From Gulosibacter sp. 10 (GTDB lineage Bacteria; Actinomycetota; Actinomycetes; Actinomycetales; Microbacteriaceae), in the NCBI RefSeq assembly GCF_900163695.1, contig NZ_FUIC01000003.1, positions 62,001 through 126,000 on the forward strand: a DNA stretch of 64,000 bases, in the 5' to 3' direction. Each line of letters begins with the position of its first letter. Within the stretch, counting starts at the first letter, position 1. Position numbers and translations under genes: made by a program. The notes under the pieces are model-generated. The model saw nothing but the letters and a program-made list of their open reading frames with translations. It was not told the DNA's origin and made no database searches. Of the stretch, positions 41,603 through 50,144 are shown one piece after another.

Positions 41603-41647
41603 AAAGGGCCACGGCCGGGGAATCCGATTCCCCGGCCGTGGCCCTTT
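41603..41647. terminator. Strong bidirectional terminator, 21-bp perfect stem
   Basis: A 21-bp perfect inverted repeat starting AAAGGGCCACGG (41603-41623) and its complement (41627-41647) with a CCG loop. The A3 and T3 edges make it usable in both directions. It separates the convergent DUF3145 gene and the fatty-acid operon. Confidence 0.85.
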
Positions 41648-41692
41648 CCCGCGATCCGGTCCGAGAGGCCCGCATTCCGCGCGCCGCGCGGG

Positions 41693-42940
41693 TCAGTACT
41701 TGCGAATGCCCAGCACCGCGTTGTGGCCGCCGAAGCCGAAGGAGGTCGAGACCGCCATCGCGCCCGAGGGCAGGTCGACCTCGCGGGCCTCGGTCACGAC
41801 GTCGAGGCCGATCTCCGGGTCCTTGTCCTCGAGGTTGATGGTGGGCGGCAGCACGCCCTCGTGGAAGGCGAGCGAGGTGAACAGCGCCTCGATCGCGCCG
41901 GCGCCGCCGAGCAGGTGCCCCACGGACGCCTTCGTGGCGGAGACGGGGATCGAGTCGGTGCGGTCGCCGAAGACCCGCTTGAACGCGTTGTACTCGGCGA
42001 TGTCGCCCACGGGGGTCGAGGTGGCGTGCGCGTTGATGTGCACGACGTCCTCGGCCGCCGCTCCCGACTGGGCGAGGCAGGCCTCGAGCGCCTTCGACGC
42101 CCCGGAGCCGGTGGGCTCGGGCGCGGTGATGTGGTAGGCGTCGGCCGTCACGCCGCCGCCCGCGATCTCGGCGTAGATGCGCGCGCCGCGGGCGAGCGCG
42201 TGCTCCTCGGTCTCGAGCACGAGCGTCGCGGCGCCCTCGCCGAGCACGAAGCCGTCGCGGCCGGTGTCGTAGGGGCGCGACGCGTGCGCGGGGTCGTCGT
42301 TGCGGCGCGAGAGCGCCTGCATCGAGGCGAAGGAGGCGATCGGCAGCGGGTGCACCGCGGCCTCGGAGCCGCCGGCGATCACGATGTCGGCGTAGCCGGC
42401 CTGCAGGTGGTTGTACGCGTTGATGATCGACTCGGTGCTCGAGGCGCAGGCGGAGACCGCCGTGTGGATGCCGGCGCGGGCGCCGAGCTCCATGCCGATC
42501 GCGGCGGCGGGGCCGTTGGGCATGAGCATCGGCACCGTGAGGGGCATGACGCGGCGCGGGCCGCGCTCGCGCAGGGTGTCCCACGCGTCCAGCAGCGTCC
42601 AGACGCCGCCGATGCCGGTGGCCCAGTCCACGAGCAGGCGATCGGGGTCGATCTCCTCGTCCGTCAGCCCCGCATCGGCGAAGGCCTCGCGCGCCGAGAT
42701 GAGGGCGTACTGGCTCGAGGGGTCGAGCCGCTTCGCGACCACGCGCTCGAGGTGCTCGGCGGGGCTCTCCTTGACGGTGGCCGCGAAGGTGACCGGAAGG
42801 TCGATGTCGTACTTCTCGGCTTGGTCGGTGAGCGGACGCGCTCCCGATTCTCCCCGCAGCAGCGCCTCCCAGGTGCCGCGCGCGGTCGGAGCGAGCGGGG
42901 AGAATGCTCCCAGGCCCGTTACTACGATCTTCTTGGTCAT
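41693..42940 (-). CDS. fabF: Beta-ketoacyl-ACP synthase II
   Basis: A 415-residue condensing enzyme that elongates acyl-ACP with malonyl-ACP. The thiolase-fold active site is intact: nucleophile Cys in TAVSACASSTESI, His in INAHATSTPVGD and His in KASVGHLLGGAGA, plus FGFGGHNAVLG at the end. GAGGA lies about 6 bp before the ATG. It is the last gene of the fabD-fabH-acpP-fabF operon, the arrangement known from Streptomyces and other actinobacteria. Confidence 0.96.
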   Translation of the reverse strand: MTKKIVVTGLGAFSPLAPTARGTWEALLRGESGARPLTDQAEKYDIDLPVTFAATVKESPAEHLERVVAKRLDPSSQYALISAREAFADAGLTDEEIDPDRLLVDWATGIGGVWTLLDAWDTLRERGPRRVMPLTVPMLMPNGPAAAIGMELGARAGIHTAVSACASSTESIINAYNHLQAGYADIVIAGGSEAAVHPLPIASFASMQALSRRNDDPAHASRPYDTGRDGFVLGEGAATLVLETEEHALARGARIYAEIAGGGVTADAYHITAPEPTGSGASKALEACLAQSGAAAEDVVHINAHATSTPVGDIAEYNAFKRVFGDRTDSIPVSATKASVGHLLGGAGAIEALFTSLAFHEGVLPPTINLEDKDPEIGLDVVTEAREVDLPSGAMAVSTSFGFGGHNAVLGIRKY

Positions 42941-43014
42941 GAAAGTCCTCTTGAGGAGAAGGGGCAGGAAAGGTGTCGGGCTCCTCGCAGAGCAGCCCGA
43001 CACCGTCGCTGGAA

Positions 43015-43266
43015 CTAGGCGTCCTGCGCGTTGGCGATGAAGTCCACCGCGTCCTGGACGGTCTTGAGGTTCTCGACCTCGGCGTCCGGGATCTCGACGT
43101 CGAACTTCTCTTCGGCGTTCACGACGATGGTCATCATCGAGATCGAGTCGATGTCGAGGTCGTCGGTGAACGACTTCTCACCGGTGACGGTGTCGGCGGC
43201 GATGCCGGTCTCGTCGTTGACGAGCTCGGCGAGGCCTGCGAGGATTTCGTCCTTCGAAAGTGCCAT
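43015..43266 (-). CDS. acpP: Acyl carrier protein
   Basis: An 83-residue acidic four-helix protein that carries fatty-acid intermediates on a phosphopantetheine arm. The attachment Ser is in DDLDIDSISMM, a DSI version of the usual DSL motif. AAGGAG lies 9 bp upstream of the ATG. It sits between fabH and fabF in the FAS-II operon. Confidence 0.97.
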   Translation of the reverse strand: MALSKDEILAGLAELVNDETGIAADTVTGEKSFTDDLDIDSISMMTIVVNAEEKFDVEIPDAEVENLKTVQDAVDFIANAQDA

Positions 43267-43377
43267 TTGGGTGTTCTCCTTGTGGTTGCTTCAATGACCG
43301 AGAGACATTCTATTGCCGGTCAGGGGCTCTTCCGGCCCGCGAAGCGCGAACCGGTCGAATTCGATGTGGATTGATGG

Positions 43378-44385
43378 TCAGGGGAGACGGACGACCTGCG
43401 CCGCGTAGGCGAGGCCGGCGCCGAATCCGATCTGCAGGGCGAGGCCTCCGCTGAGCTCGGCATGCTCCGAGACGAGCCGGTGCGAGGCGAGCGGGATCGA
43501 GGCCGCCGAGGTGTTGCCGGTGTCGGCGATATCGCGGGCGATGACCACGCTCTCGGGCAGGCCGAGCTGGTTGGCGAACTCGTCGATGATGCGCATGTTC
43601 GCCTGGTGCGGGATGAACGCCGCGAGGTCCGAGGCCTCGATGCCGGCGCGCTCGAGCACCTCGCGCGCGGCCTTCGCCATCTCCCACACGGCCCAGCGGA
43701 AGACCGCCCGGCCGTCCTGGCGCAGGGTCGGCCATTCGACCTCGCCGCGCCGGAACTCCTGCAGCTCGTGGTTCATCGAGACGGCGTCCCACTTCGAGCC
43801 GTCGGAGCCGATGACCGAGGCCGAGATGCCGGGCTCCTCGGCGGGGCCGACGAGCGCGGCGCCCGCCCCGTCGCCCAGCAGGAACGAGATGGAGCGGTCG
43901 GTCGGGTCGATGATGTCCGAGAGCTTCTCGGCGCCGACCACGAGCACGTACTCGGCCGCGCCGGCGCGGATGAGGGCGTCCGCCTGCGCGATCGCGTAGC
44001 AGTAGCCCGCGCAGCCGGCCGAGATGTCGTACGCGGCCGCGGGCGTCGCGCCGATCGCATCGCAGACGCGGGTGGCGGCCGCGGGCGACTGGAAGACGTT
44101 GGTGATGGTGGCGACGATGACGGCGCCCACCTGCTGCGGCTGCACGCCGGAGACCTCGAGGGCCTCTCGGCAGGCGGCGGTGGCCATGTGGATGATGTTG
44201 ACGTCCTCGGCGGCGCGGGCTCGCGTGACGATGCCGGTGCGCTGGCGGATCCACTCGTCGGAGGAGTCGATCGGCCCGGCGATCTCGTCGTTCGTGACGG
44301 CGTGCTCGCCGCGATAGGCGCCGTAGCCGTAGATGCGGGTGTACTCGTGCCCCTCGGCCTGGCGCAGCACGACTGGTTCACTCAT
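43378..44385 (-). CDS. fabH: Beta-ketoacyl-ACP synthase III
   Basis: A 335-residue enzyme that starts fatty-acid chains from acyl-CoA and malonyl-ACP. The catalytic triad is present: Cys in DISAGCAGYCYAI, His in AFIPHQANMRIIDE and Asn in ADTGNTSAASIPLA. WIRQRTGIVTR is the typical CoA-binding start. In actinobacteria this enzyme often prefers branched-chain primers. Second gene of the operon after fabD. Confidence 0.96.
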   Translation of the reverse strand: MSEPVVLRQAEGHEYTRIYGYGAYRGEHAVTNDEIAGPIDSSDEWIRQRTGIVTRARAAEDVNIIHMATAACREALEVSGVQPQQVGAVIVATITNVFQSPAAATRVCDAIGATPAAAYDISAGCAGYCYAIAQADALIRAGAAEYVLVVGAEKLSDIIDPTDRSISFLLGDGAGAALVGPAEEPGISASVIGSDGSKWDAVSMNHELQEFRRGEVEWPTLRQDGRAVFRWAVWEMAKAAREVLERAGIEASDLAAFIPHQANMRIIDEFANQLGLPESVVIARDIADTGNTSAASIPLASHRLVSEHAELSGGLALQIGFGAGLAYAAQVVRLP

Positions 44386-44420
44386 GGTTTCGAACAGTCC
44401 TTTCGGTACGGAGCGCGGGC

Positions 44421-45341
44421 CTATGCGCCGCGGAGGAGCTCGCCGGCGGCGTCGAGGTCCGCGGGCACGTTGACGGCGACCGCGGGGACGCCCTTCATCC
44501 CGCGCTTGGCGAGGCCCGCGAGGGTGCCGGCGGGAGCGGCCTCGACGAGGCCCGCGTACTCCGCCTCGAGGAAGGCGGTCATGCAGAGATCCCAGTGCAC
44601 GGGGCGGTTCACCTGCTCGACGAGGTAGCGGCGGTAGAGCTCGCCGCTGGTGACGACGCTGCCGTCCCGGTTGGTGTGGATGGGGCGCACGGGCGCGGAG
44701 ACGGGGAACTCCTCCTCGACGCCGGCGAGCGCCGCCTGGGCGTCGGCCATCCAGCGGGTGTGGAAGGCGCCGGCGACCTTGAGCGGGATCACCCGCGCCC
44801 CGGCCGGCGGGTCGGCCTTGAGCTCGGCGAGCGCATCGGGCTCGCCCGCGGCGACGATCTGCCCGGCGCCGTTGAAGTTCGCGGGAGCGAGGTCCAGCGA
44901 GCCGAGCCGCTCGACGATGTCGGCCTCGACGCCGCCGATGATCGCGGACATGCCGGTCGTGGTCTTCGCCGCGTCCTCCGCCATCAGGCGGGCGCGGGTG
45001 GCGACGAAGCGGATCGCGGTGGCGGCGTCGAAGACGCCGGCCGCGTAGGCCGCGGCGATCTCGCCCACGGAGTGCCCGGCGACCGCGACGCCGTCCAGGC
45101 GGTCGCCGAAGCGGGCCCGGAGCGCGTCCCAGGTGAGCACGCCGGCCGCCACGATGAGCGGCTGTGCGACGGCGGTGTCGCGGATCGTGTCGGCGTCGGA
45201 TTCGGTGCCGTGGCGGATGAGGTCGATGCCGCCGGTCTCGGAGAGGTGCTCCAGGGTGCGGCGGCTCTCGGCGTCCTCGAGCCACGGGGCGAGGAATCCC
45301 GGCTTCTGGGATCCCTGGCCGGGAAAGGTCACGACAGTCAT
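44421..45341 (-). CDS. fabD: Malonyl-CoA:ACP transacylase
   Basis: A 306-residue transacylase that loads malonyl groups onto ACP. The nucleophile Ser is in VAVAGHSVGEIAAAYAAG, the Gln of the oxyanion region in VVTFPGQGSQKPGF, the Arg in RFVATRARLM and the His in VAGAFHTRWM. The start at 45341 is preferred because GAGAAG lies 9 bp upstream; an ATG at 45350 would have no room for a ribosome site. First structural gene of the FAS-II operon. Confidence 0.95.
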   Translation of the reverse strand: MTVVTFPGQGSQKPGFLAPWLEDAESRRTLEHLSETGGIDLIRHGTESDADTIRDTAVAQPLIVAAGVLTWDALRARFGDRLDGVAVAGHSVGEIAAAYAAGVFDAATAIRFVATRARLMAEDAAKTTTGMSAIIGGVEADIVERLGSLDLAPANFNGAGQIVAAGEPDALAELKADPPAGARVIPLKVAGAFHTRWMADAQAALAGVEEEFPVSAPVRPIHTNRDGSVVTSGELYRRYLVEQVNRPVHWDLCMTAFLEAEYAGLVEAAPAGTLAGLAKRGMKGVPAVAVNVPADLDAAGELLRGA

Positions 45342-45421
45342 AACGTCCATCTTCTCAAGAGGGGTGGGGATCGCTTGGTGGGGAACGCGACATGATTCCC
45401 CGCAAGCTTTGTGCGACGGCG

Positions 45422-46633
45422 CTAGTTCCGCCGCCGTGGCGAGCGCACCTGCCGGCGCGGCTCGGTGTTCGCGCCGTCCGCGATGCGCCCGAGGATGAGG
45501 GCGGCCTGCAGGACGAGCGATTCGCGCGCGCCCGTCGCGTCCCAGCCGATGATCTCGGTGATGCGCTTGAGGCGGTAGCGGACGGTGTTGGGATGCACGA
45601 ACAGCTCGCGCGCGGTGGCCTCGAGCGAGCGCCCGTTGTCGAGGTAGCACCAGAGGGTGTTCAGCAGGTCCGACTGGTGATCGGACAGGGGCGTGTAGAT
45701 GCGCTGCACGAGGGTCTGCCTGGCGAGCGGATCGCCGGCGAGGGCGCGCTCCGGCAGCAGGTCGTCGGCGAGCACGGGCCGCTCGAGACGGCGGTAGGCC
45801 GAGGCGACCGAGAATCCCACGAGCGCCGCCCTGGCGCTGCGCGAGGCCTCGACCACCGAGGCGACCTCGGGCCCGAGCACGAGGCGGCCCGGACCGAAGC
45901 CGGGTTCGAGCGCCTGGGCGATCTCGAGGAAGGGGATGAGCTCGTCCTCGGCCTCGGCGCTCGGCTTGGCCCTGCCGATCACGAGGACCAGGCGGTTGCC
46001 CTGCACGCCCACGAGCAGGTCCGCCCGGTTGTGCCGGGCGGTGCGCCGCAGCTGGTCGATCTCGACCACCTTCGGCGTGGTGCCCACGAGCACCGAGACC
46101 TCGCCGTGCCCGCTCCAGCCGAGCGCCGCGATGCGGCTCGGCAGCTCGGTGTCGTTCTCGCCCGTGAGGATCGAGTCGACGACGAGCGCCTCGAGGCGGG
46201 CGTCCCAGAGGCCGCGCTGCTCGGCCGCCCGCGCGTACACGTCGGCGGCCGCGAAGGCGATGTCGCGGGAGTAGCGCAGCACGCCCTCGCGGATCTCGGA
46301 GGGCGCCGTCTGGGTGCGCTCCTCGAAGACGTCCACGACCACGCGGATGAGCTGCAGCGTCTGCTGCAGGCTCACCGAGCGCAGCAGCTCCCGCGGCGCG
46401 GAGTCGAAGACGTCCTTCGCCGTCCACGGCGCCGAGGTGGGGTCCTCGAACCAGGAGACGAACGAGGCGATTCCGGACTGGGCCACGAGCGCGACCGCCG
46501 AGCGTCTGCCTGGCGGCATATCCGCGAACCAGGGGAGCGTCTGCTCCATTCGCTTGAGCACGGTGGTCGAGAGATCACCGGTGATGCTCCGCAGCCACGC
46601 TACGGCGCGTTGGCGGTCGGTCGTGTCAGTCAT
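45422..46633 (-). CDS. fasR: PucR-type fatty-acid synthesis regulator (FasR-like)
   Basis: A 403-residue regulator with a central GGDEF-like/CdaR domain and a C-terminal PucR helix-turn-helix (LEATARELFVHPNTVRYRLK, ITEIIGWDATGARES). Its place directly upstream of fabD-fabH-acpP-fabF is the same as that of FasR, the activator of that operon in Streptomyces coelicolor, so the name is given by synteny and family. It probably senses acyl-CoA or ACP state. It lies 65 bp after aceE on the same strand. Confidence 0.88.
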   Translation of the reverse strand: MTDTTDRQRAVAWLRSITGDLSTTVLKRMEQTLPWFADMPPGRRSAVALVAQSGIASFVSWFEDPTSAPWTAKDVFDSAPRELLRSVSLQQTLQLIRVVVDVFEERTQTAPSEIREGVLRYSRDIAFAAADVYARAAEQRGLWDARLEALVVDSILTGENDTELPSRIAALGWSGHGEVSVLVGTTPKVVEIDQLRRTARHNRADLLVGVQGNRLVLVIGRAKPSAEAEDELIPFLEIAQALEPGFGPGRLVLGPEVASVVEASRSARAALVGFSVASAYRRLERPVLADDLLPERALAGDPLARQTLVQRIYTPLSDHQSDLLNTLWCYLDNGRSLEATARELFVHPNTVRYRLKRITEIIGWDATGARESLVLQAALILGRIADGANTEPRRQVRSPRRRN

Positions 46634-46698
46634 GGATGGGAACGGCAGTGCCGAGCCTTTCTCGTTCGTCTACCTGGATGCGAGGGCCGGGGCCGGGG

Positions 46699-49428
46699 TC
46701 AGGCGTCTCCGCCCGCCGTGCCCGACTGCCCCGCCAGGGCGTTGTGGAGCTCGTACTTGTCGATCGCCTGCTGCACGACGCCGCGGTCGACCTCCCCGCG
46801 GGAGGCGAGCTCGGCGAGCGTCCGGATCACGATCGAATGCGAGTCGATCTTGTAGAACCGGCGGGCGGCCGCGCGCATGTCCGAGATGCCGAAGCCGTCG
46901 GCGCCGAGCGTGGCGTAGTCGCCGGGCACCCACTTGCGGATCATGTCGGGCAGCGAGTGGTTGTAGTCGCTCACGCCCAGGAAGACGCCGTCCGAGCCCG
47001 AGAGCTTCTCGGCGAGGTACGGGGTGCGCGCCTGCTCCGAGGGCTTGGTCCAGTTGTGCTCGTCGGCCTCGAGCGCCTCGCGGCGGAGCTCCTGCCAGCT
47101 GGTCACCGACCACACGTGGGCGGCGACGCCCCAGTCCTCGCGGAGCAGCTCCTGGGCGTGCAGGGCCCAGGGCACGGCCACGCCCGAGGCGAGCAGCTGG
47201 GCCTGCGGCCCCTCCTGCGACTCGGGGGCCCGCAGGTAGTAGATGCCCTTGAGGATGCCCTCGGCGTCCACGTCGGCGGGCTCGGCGGGCTGCACGATCG
47301 GCTCGTTGTACATCGTGATGTAGTACATGACGTCCGGGTCGGGGTGGTTCCCGCCGTACATCCGCTCGATGCCGGCCCGCACGATGTGGGCGATCTCGTA
47401 GACGTACGCGGGGTCGTAGCTCACGACGGCCGGGTTGGTGGCGGCGAGCAGGTGCGAGTGCCCGTCCATGTGCTGCAGGCCCTCGCCCGTGAGCGTCGTG
47501 CGGCCGGCGGTGGCGCCGATGATGAAGCCGCGCGTGAGCTGATCGGCCGCGGCCCAGAAGCCGTCGCCGGTCCGCTGGAAGCCGAACATCGAGTAGAACA
47601 TGTAGAACGGCACCATGAGCTCGCCGTGGGTCGAGTAGCTCGTGCCGAGGCCGGTGAAGGCGGAGACGGCGCCGCCTTCGTTGATGCCCACGTGCATGAG
47701 CTGGCCCTGGGGCGACTCGCGGTAGGCGAGCAGCAGCTCGCGGTCCACGGACGTGTAGTGCTGGCCGTGCGGGTTGTAGATCTTCGCGGTCGGGAAGAAC
47801 GCGTCGAGCCCGAAGGTGCGCGCCTCGTCGGGGATGACGGGGACGACGCGGCGGCCGAACTCGCCCGAGCGCATGAGCTCCTTGAGCAGCCGCACGAAGC
47901 CCATCGTGGTGGCGACCTGCTGCGAGCCGGAGCCCTTCTTCACCGAGGCGTACGCCTTGTCGGCGGGCAGCTCGAGCTGGGTGTACTTCGACTTGCGCTC
48001 CGGCAGCGAGCCGCCGAGCCCCCGGCGCCGCTCGAGCAGGTACTGGAGCGCCTCGTCGTTCTCGTCGGGGCGGTAGAACGGGATGTCGTAGAGATCGCGC
48101 TCGAGGTCCTTGTCGGCGATCGGGATCTGCAGGTTGTCGCGGAAGGTCTTGAGGTCCTCGAGCGTCAGCTTCTTCATCTGGTGGGTCGCGTTGCGGCCCT
48201 CGAAGTGGGTGCCGAGGCCGTAGCCCTTGACGGTGTGGGCGAGGATGACCGTGGGCTGCCCCTTGTGCTCGAGCGCGGCCTTGTAGGCGGCGTAGACCTT
48301 GCGGTAGTCGTGGCCGCCGCGCTTGAGGCTCCAGATCTGGTCGTCCGTGTAGTCCTCGACGAGCTTGAGCGCCTCGGGATCGCGGCCGAAGAAGTTGTCG
48401 CGGACGAACTTGCCCGACTCCGCCTTGTAGGTCTGGAAGTCGCCGTCCGGGGTCTCGTTCATGAGGTTGAGCAGCGCGTTGTGCTCGTCGCGCGCGAGCA
48501 GGTCGTCCCACTCGCGGCCCCACACGACCTTGATCACGTGCCAGCCGGCGCCGCGGAAGAAGGACTCGAGCTCCTGGATGATCTTGCCGTTGCCGCGGAC
48601 CGGGCCGTCGAGGCGCTGCAGGTTGCAGTTGACGATGAACGTGAGGTTGTCGAGGTTGTTGTTCGCGGCGAACTGCAGCTGGCCGCGCGACTCGGGCTCG
48701 TCCATCTCGCCGTCGCCGAGGTAGGCCCACACGTGCGAGCCGGACACGTCCTTGATGCCGCGGTTCGTGAGGTACTTGTTCGTCTGGGCCTGCCAGATCG
48801 CGTTCATGGGCCCGAGGCCCATGGAGACGGTGGGGAACTGCCAGAACTCCGGCATGAGCCGCGGATGCGGGTAGGAGGAGAGCCCGTAGGGGGCCTTCGA
48901 GGCCTCCTGGCGGAACGCCTTGAGGTGCTGCTCGCTCAGCCGGCCCTCGAGGAAGGCGCGGGCGTAGTTGCCGGGGGAGGCGTGGCCCTGGAAGTAGACC
49001 TGGTCGGGGCCCTGCTCGTGGCCGTTGCCCTTGAAGAAGTGGTTGAAGCCCACCTCGTAGAGGGTGGCCTGGGCGGCGTAGGAGGAGATGTGGCCGCCGA
49101 CGGCGATCTCCGAGGCCTGCGAGTTCTGCACCGTCATCGCGGCGTTCCAGCGCAGCCAGCGGCGGTAGGTGCGCTCGATCCGCTCGTCGCCGGGGAACTC
49201 CGGCTCGTCCTCGGGCGCGATCGTGTTGACGAAGTCGGTGACGGGCACGCGGGGCACGCCGAGGTGCTGCTCCCGCGAGCGCTCCAGCAGCGAGAGCATG
49301 ATCTCGCGCGCACGCTCATGTCCGCGCTCGGCGATTACCGCGTCGAGCGATTCCTTCCACTCCGCAGTCTCCTGCGGATCGGTGTCGACATGGTCCTCCG
49401 AATAAGGATCCTGGTGGCTGACAGCCAT
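46699..49428 (-). CDS. aceE: Pyruvate dehydrogenase E1 component, homodimeric
   Basis: A 909-residue thiamine-diphosphate enzyme that decarboxylates pyruvate and passes the acetyl group to E2. TPP and core motifs: [36 protein letters not shown] (GDGEMDE) and the metal-binding stretch [20 protein letters not shown], plus a C-terminal transketolase-like domain ([20 protein letters not shown]). Length is near the E. coli protein (about 887). AAGAGG lies 6 bp before the ATG; a GTG at 49443 is the alternative. It stands next to the fatty-acid operon, fitting acetyl-CoA supply. Confidence 0.97.
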   Translation of the reverse strand: MAVSHQDPYSEDHVDTDPQETAEWKESLDAVIAERGHERAREIMLSLLERSREQHLGVPRVPVTDFVNTIAPEDEPEFPGDERIERTYRRWLRWNAAMTVQNSQASEIAVGGHISSYAAQATLYEVGFNHFFKGNGHEQGPDQVYFQGHASPGNYARAFLEGRLSEQHLKAFRQEASKAPYGLSSYPHPRLMPEFWQFPTVSMGLGPMNAIWQAQTNKYLTNRGIKDVSGSHVWAYLGDGEMDEPESRGQLQFAANNNLDNLTFIVNCNLQRLDGPVRGNGKIIQELESFFRGAGWHVIKVVWGREWDDLLARDEHNALLNLMNETPDGDFQTYKAESGKFVRDNFFGRDPEALKLVEDYTDDQIWSLKRGGHDYRKVYAAYKAALEHKGQPTVILAHTVKGYGLGTHFEGRNATHQMKKLTLEDLKTFRDNLQIPIADKDLERDLYDIPFYRPDENDEALQYLLERRRGLGGSLPERKSKYTQLELPADKAYASVKKGSGSQQVATTMGFVRLLKELMRSGEFGRRVVPVIPDEARTFGLDAFFPTAKIYNPHGQHYTSVDRELLLAYRESPQGQLMHVGINEGGAVSAFTGLGTSYSTHGELMVPFYMFYSMFGFQRTGDGFWAAADQLTRGFIIGATAGRTTLTGEGLQHMDGHSHLLAATNPAVVSYDPAYVYEIAHIVRAGIERMYGGNHPDPDVMYYITMYNEPIVQPAEPADVDAEGILKGIYYLRAPESQEGPQAQLLASGVAVPWALHAQELLREDWGVAAHVWSVTSWQELRREALEADEHNWTKPSEQARTPYLAEKLSGSDGVFLGVSDYNHSLPDMIRKWVPGDYATLGADGFGISDMRAAARRFYKIDSHSIVIRTLAELASRGEVDRGVVQQAIDKYELHNALAGQSGTAGGDA

Positions 49429-49593
49429 GGTGACCTCTTTCACTAGTGAGAGCGCAGGTGCGGCGTGCTCGGTCGGATCACGACCGCAGGCACACCGATC
49501 AGCCTACCGAGTCCTGCCGGAACGCACGTTCAGCGCTCGATCCGGGCCGCCGATCCCAAGTGGATTCCCACGCTTCTCGGGAAGAATGGAGCC

Positions 49594-50067
49594 GTGTTCT
49601 TCTCGCACCCGCACCCGTCAGACATGCCGCTGGACGCGCCCACGCACCGCGGCGATCGGGTGCGCGTGCTCGGCCCGGGCGCGCCGCGGATCCTCGCCTT
49701 CGTGCCGGCCGCGTTCACGCCGGTCTGCGGCGACGAGGTCGGCGAGCTGGCGCAGCTCGCCCAGCGGGCGGATCGGCTCCGCGTGGAGCTGATGATCGTG
49801 TCCTGCGACGCCGCGCCGACGCTCGCGCGCTGGCTGCAGGAGGTCGATCACTCGGGCCTGCTGCTCGGCGTGTCCGACCACTGGCCGCACGGGCGGGTGG
49901 CGCGGGCCTGCAGCGCCTTCGACGGGGAGCTCGGCACGGCGAGGCGCCACACCTGGGCGGTCCGCGCCGACGGCACGCGCATCCTCGCCGCCGCGTGCGA
50001 GGCGGGGGAGCAGCGCGCGATGGCGCTGCACGAGCGCGCGCTCGAGTGGGCGGCGGCGGAGGACTAG
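49594..50067 (+). CDS. Peroxiredoxin (AhpE-like thioredoxin-fold peroxidase)
   Basis: A 157-residue protein of the AhpC/TSA superfamily. The active-site PxxxTxxC motif is seen in FVPAAFTPVCGDEV, giving the peroxidatic Cys; a later Cys is at RACSAFDGELG. It reduces hydroperoxides. The start GTG at 49594 is uncertain since GGAG is only 2 bp upstream; ATG at 49624 would also leave the fold intact. It is divergent from aceE and convergent with the peptidase gene. Confidence 0.85.
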   Translation: MFFSHPHPSDMPLDAPTHRGDRVRVLGPGAPRILAFVPAAFTPVCGDEVGELAQLAQRADRLRVELMIVSCDAAPTLARWLQEVDHSGLLLGVSDHWPHGRVARACSAFDGELGTARRHTWAVRADGTRILAAACEAGEQRAMALHERALEWAAAED

Positions 50068-50086
50068 CCGCGGACGCGATCCCGCG

Positions 50087-50123
50087 GCGGGCCCCGGCGC
50101 GGCGTGCGCCGGCCGGGGCCCGC
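50087..50123. terminator. GC-rich hairpin between convergent peroxiredoxin and peptidase genes
   Basis: GCGGGCCCCGG (50087-50097) is exactly complementary to CCGGGGCCCGC (50113-50123), with further inner GCGC pairing. It likely terminates both convergent genes. Confidence 0.6.
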
Positions 50124-50144
50124 TGCGGCGATGTCCGCCTGCGG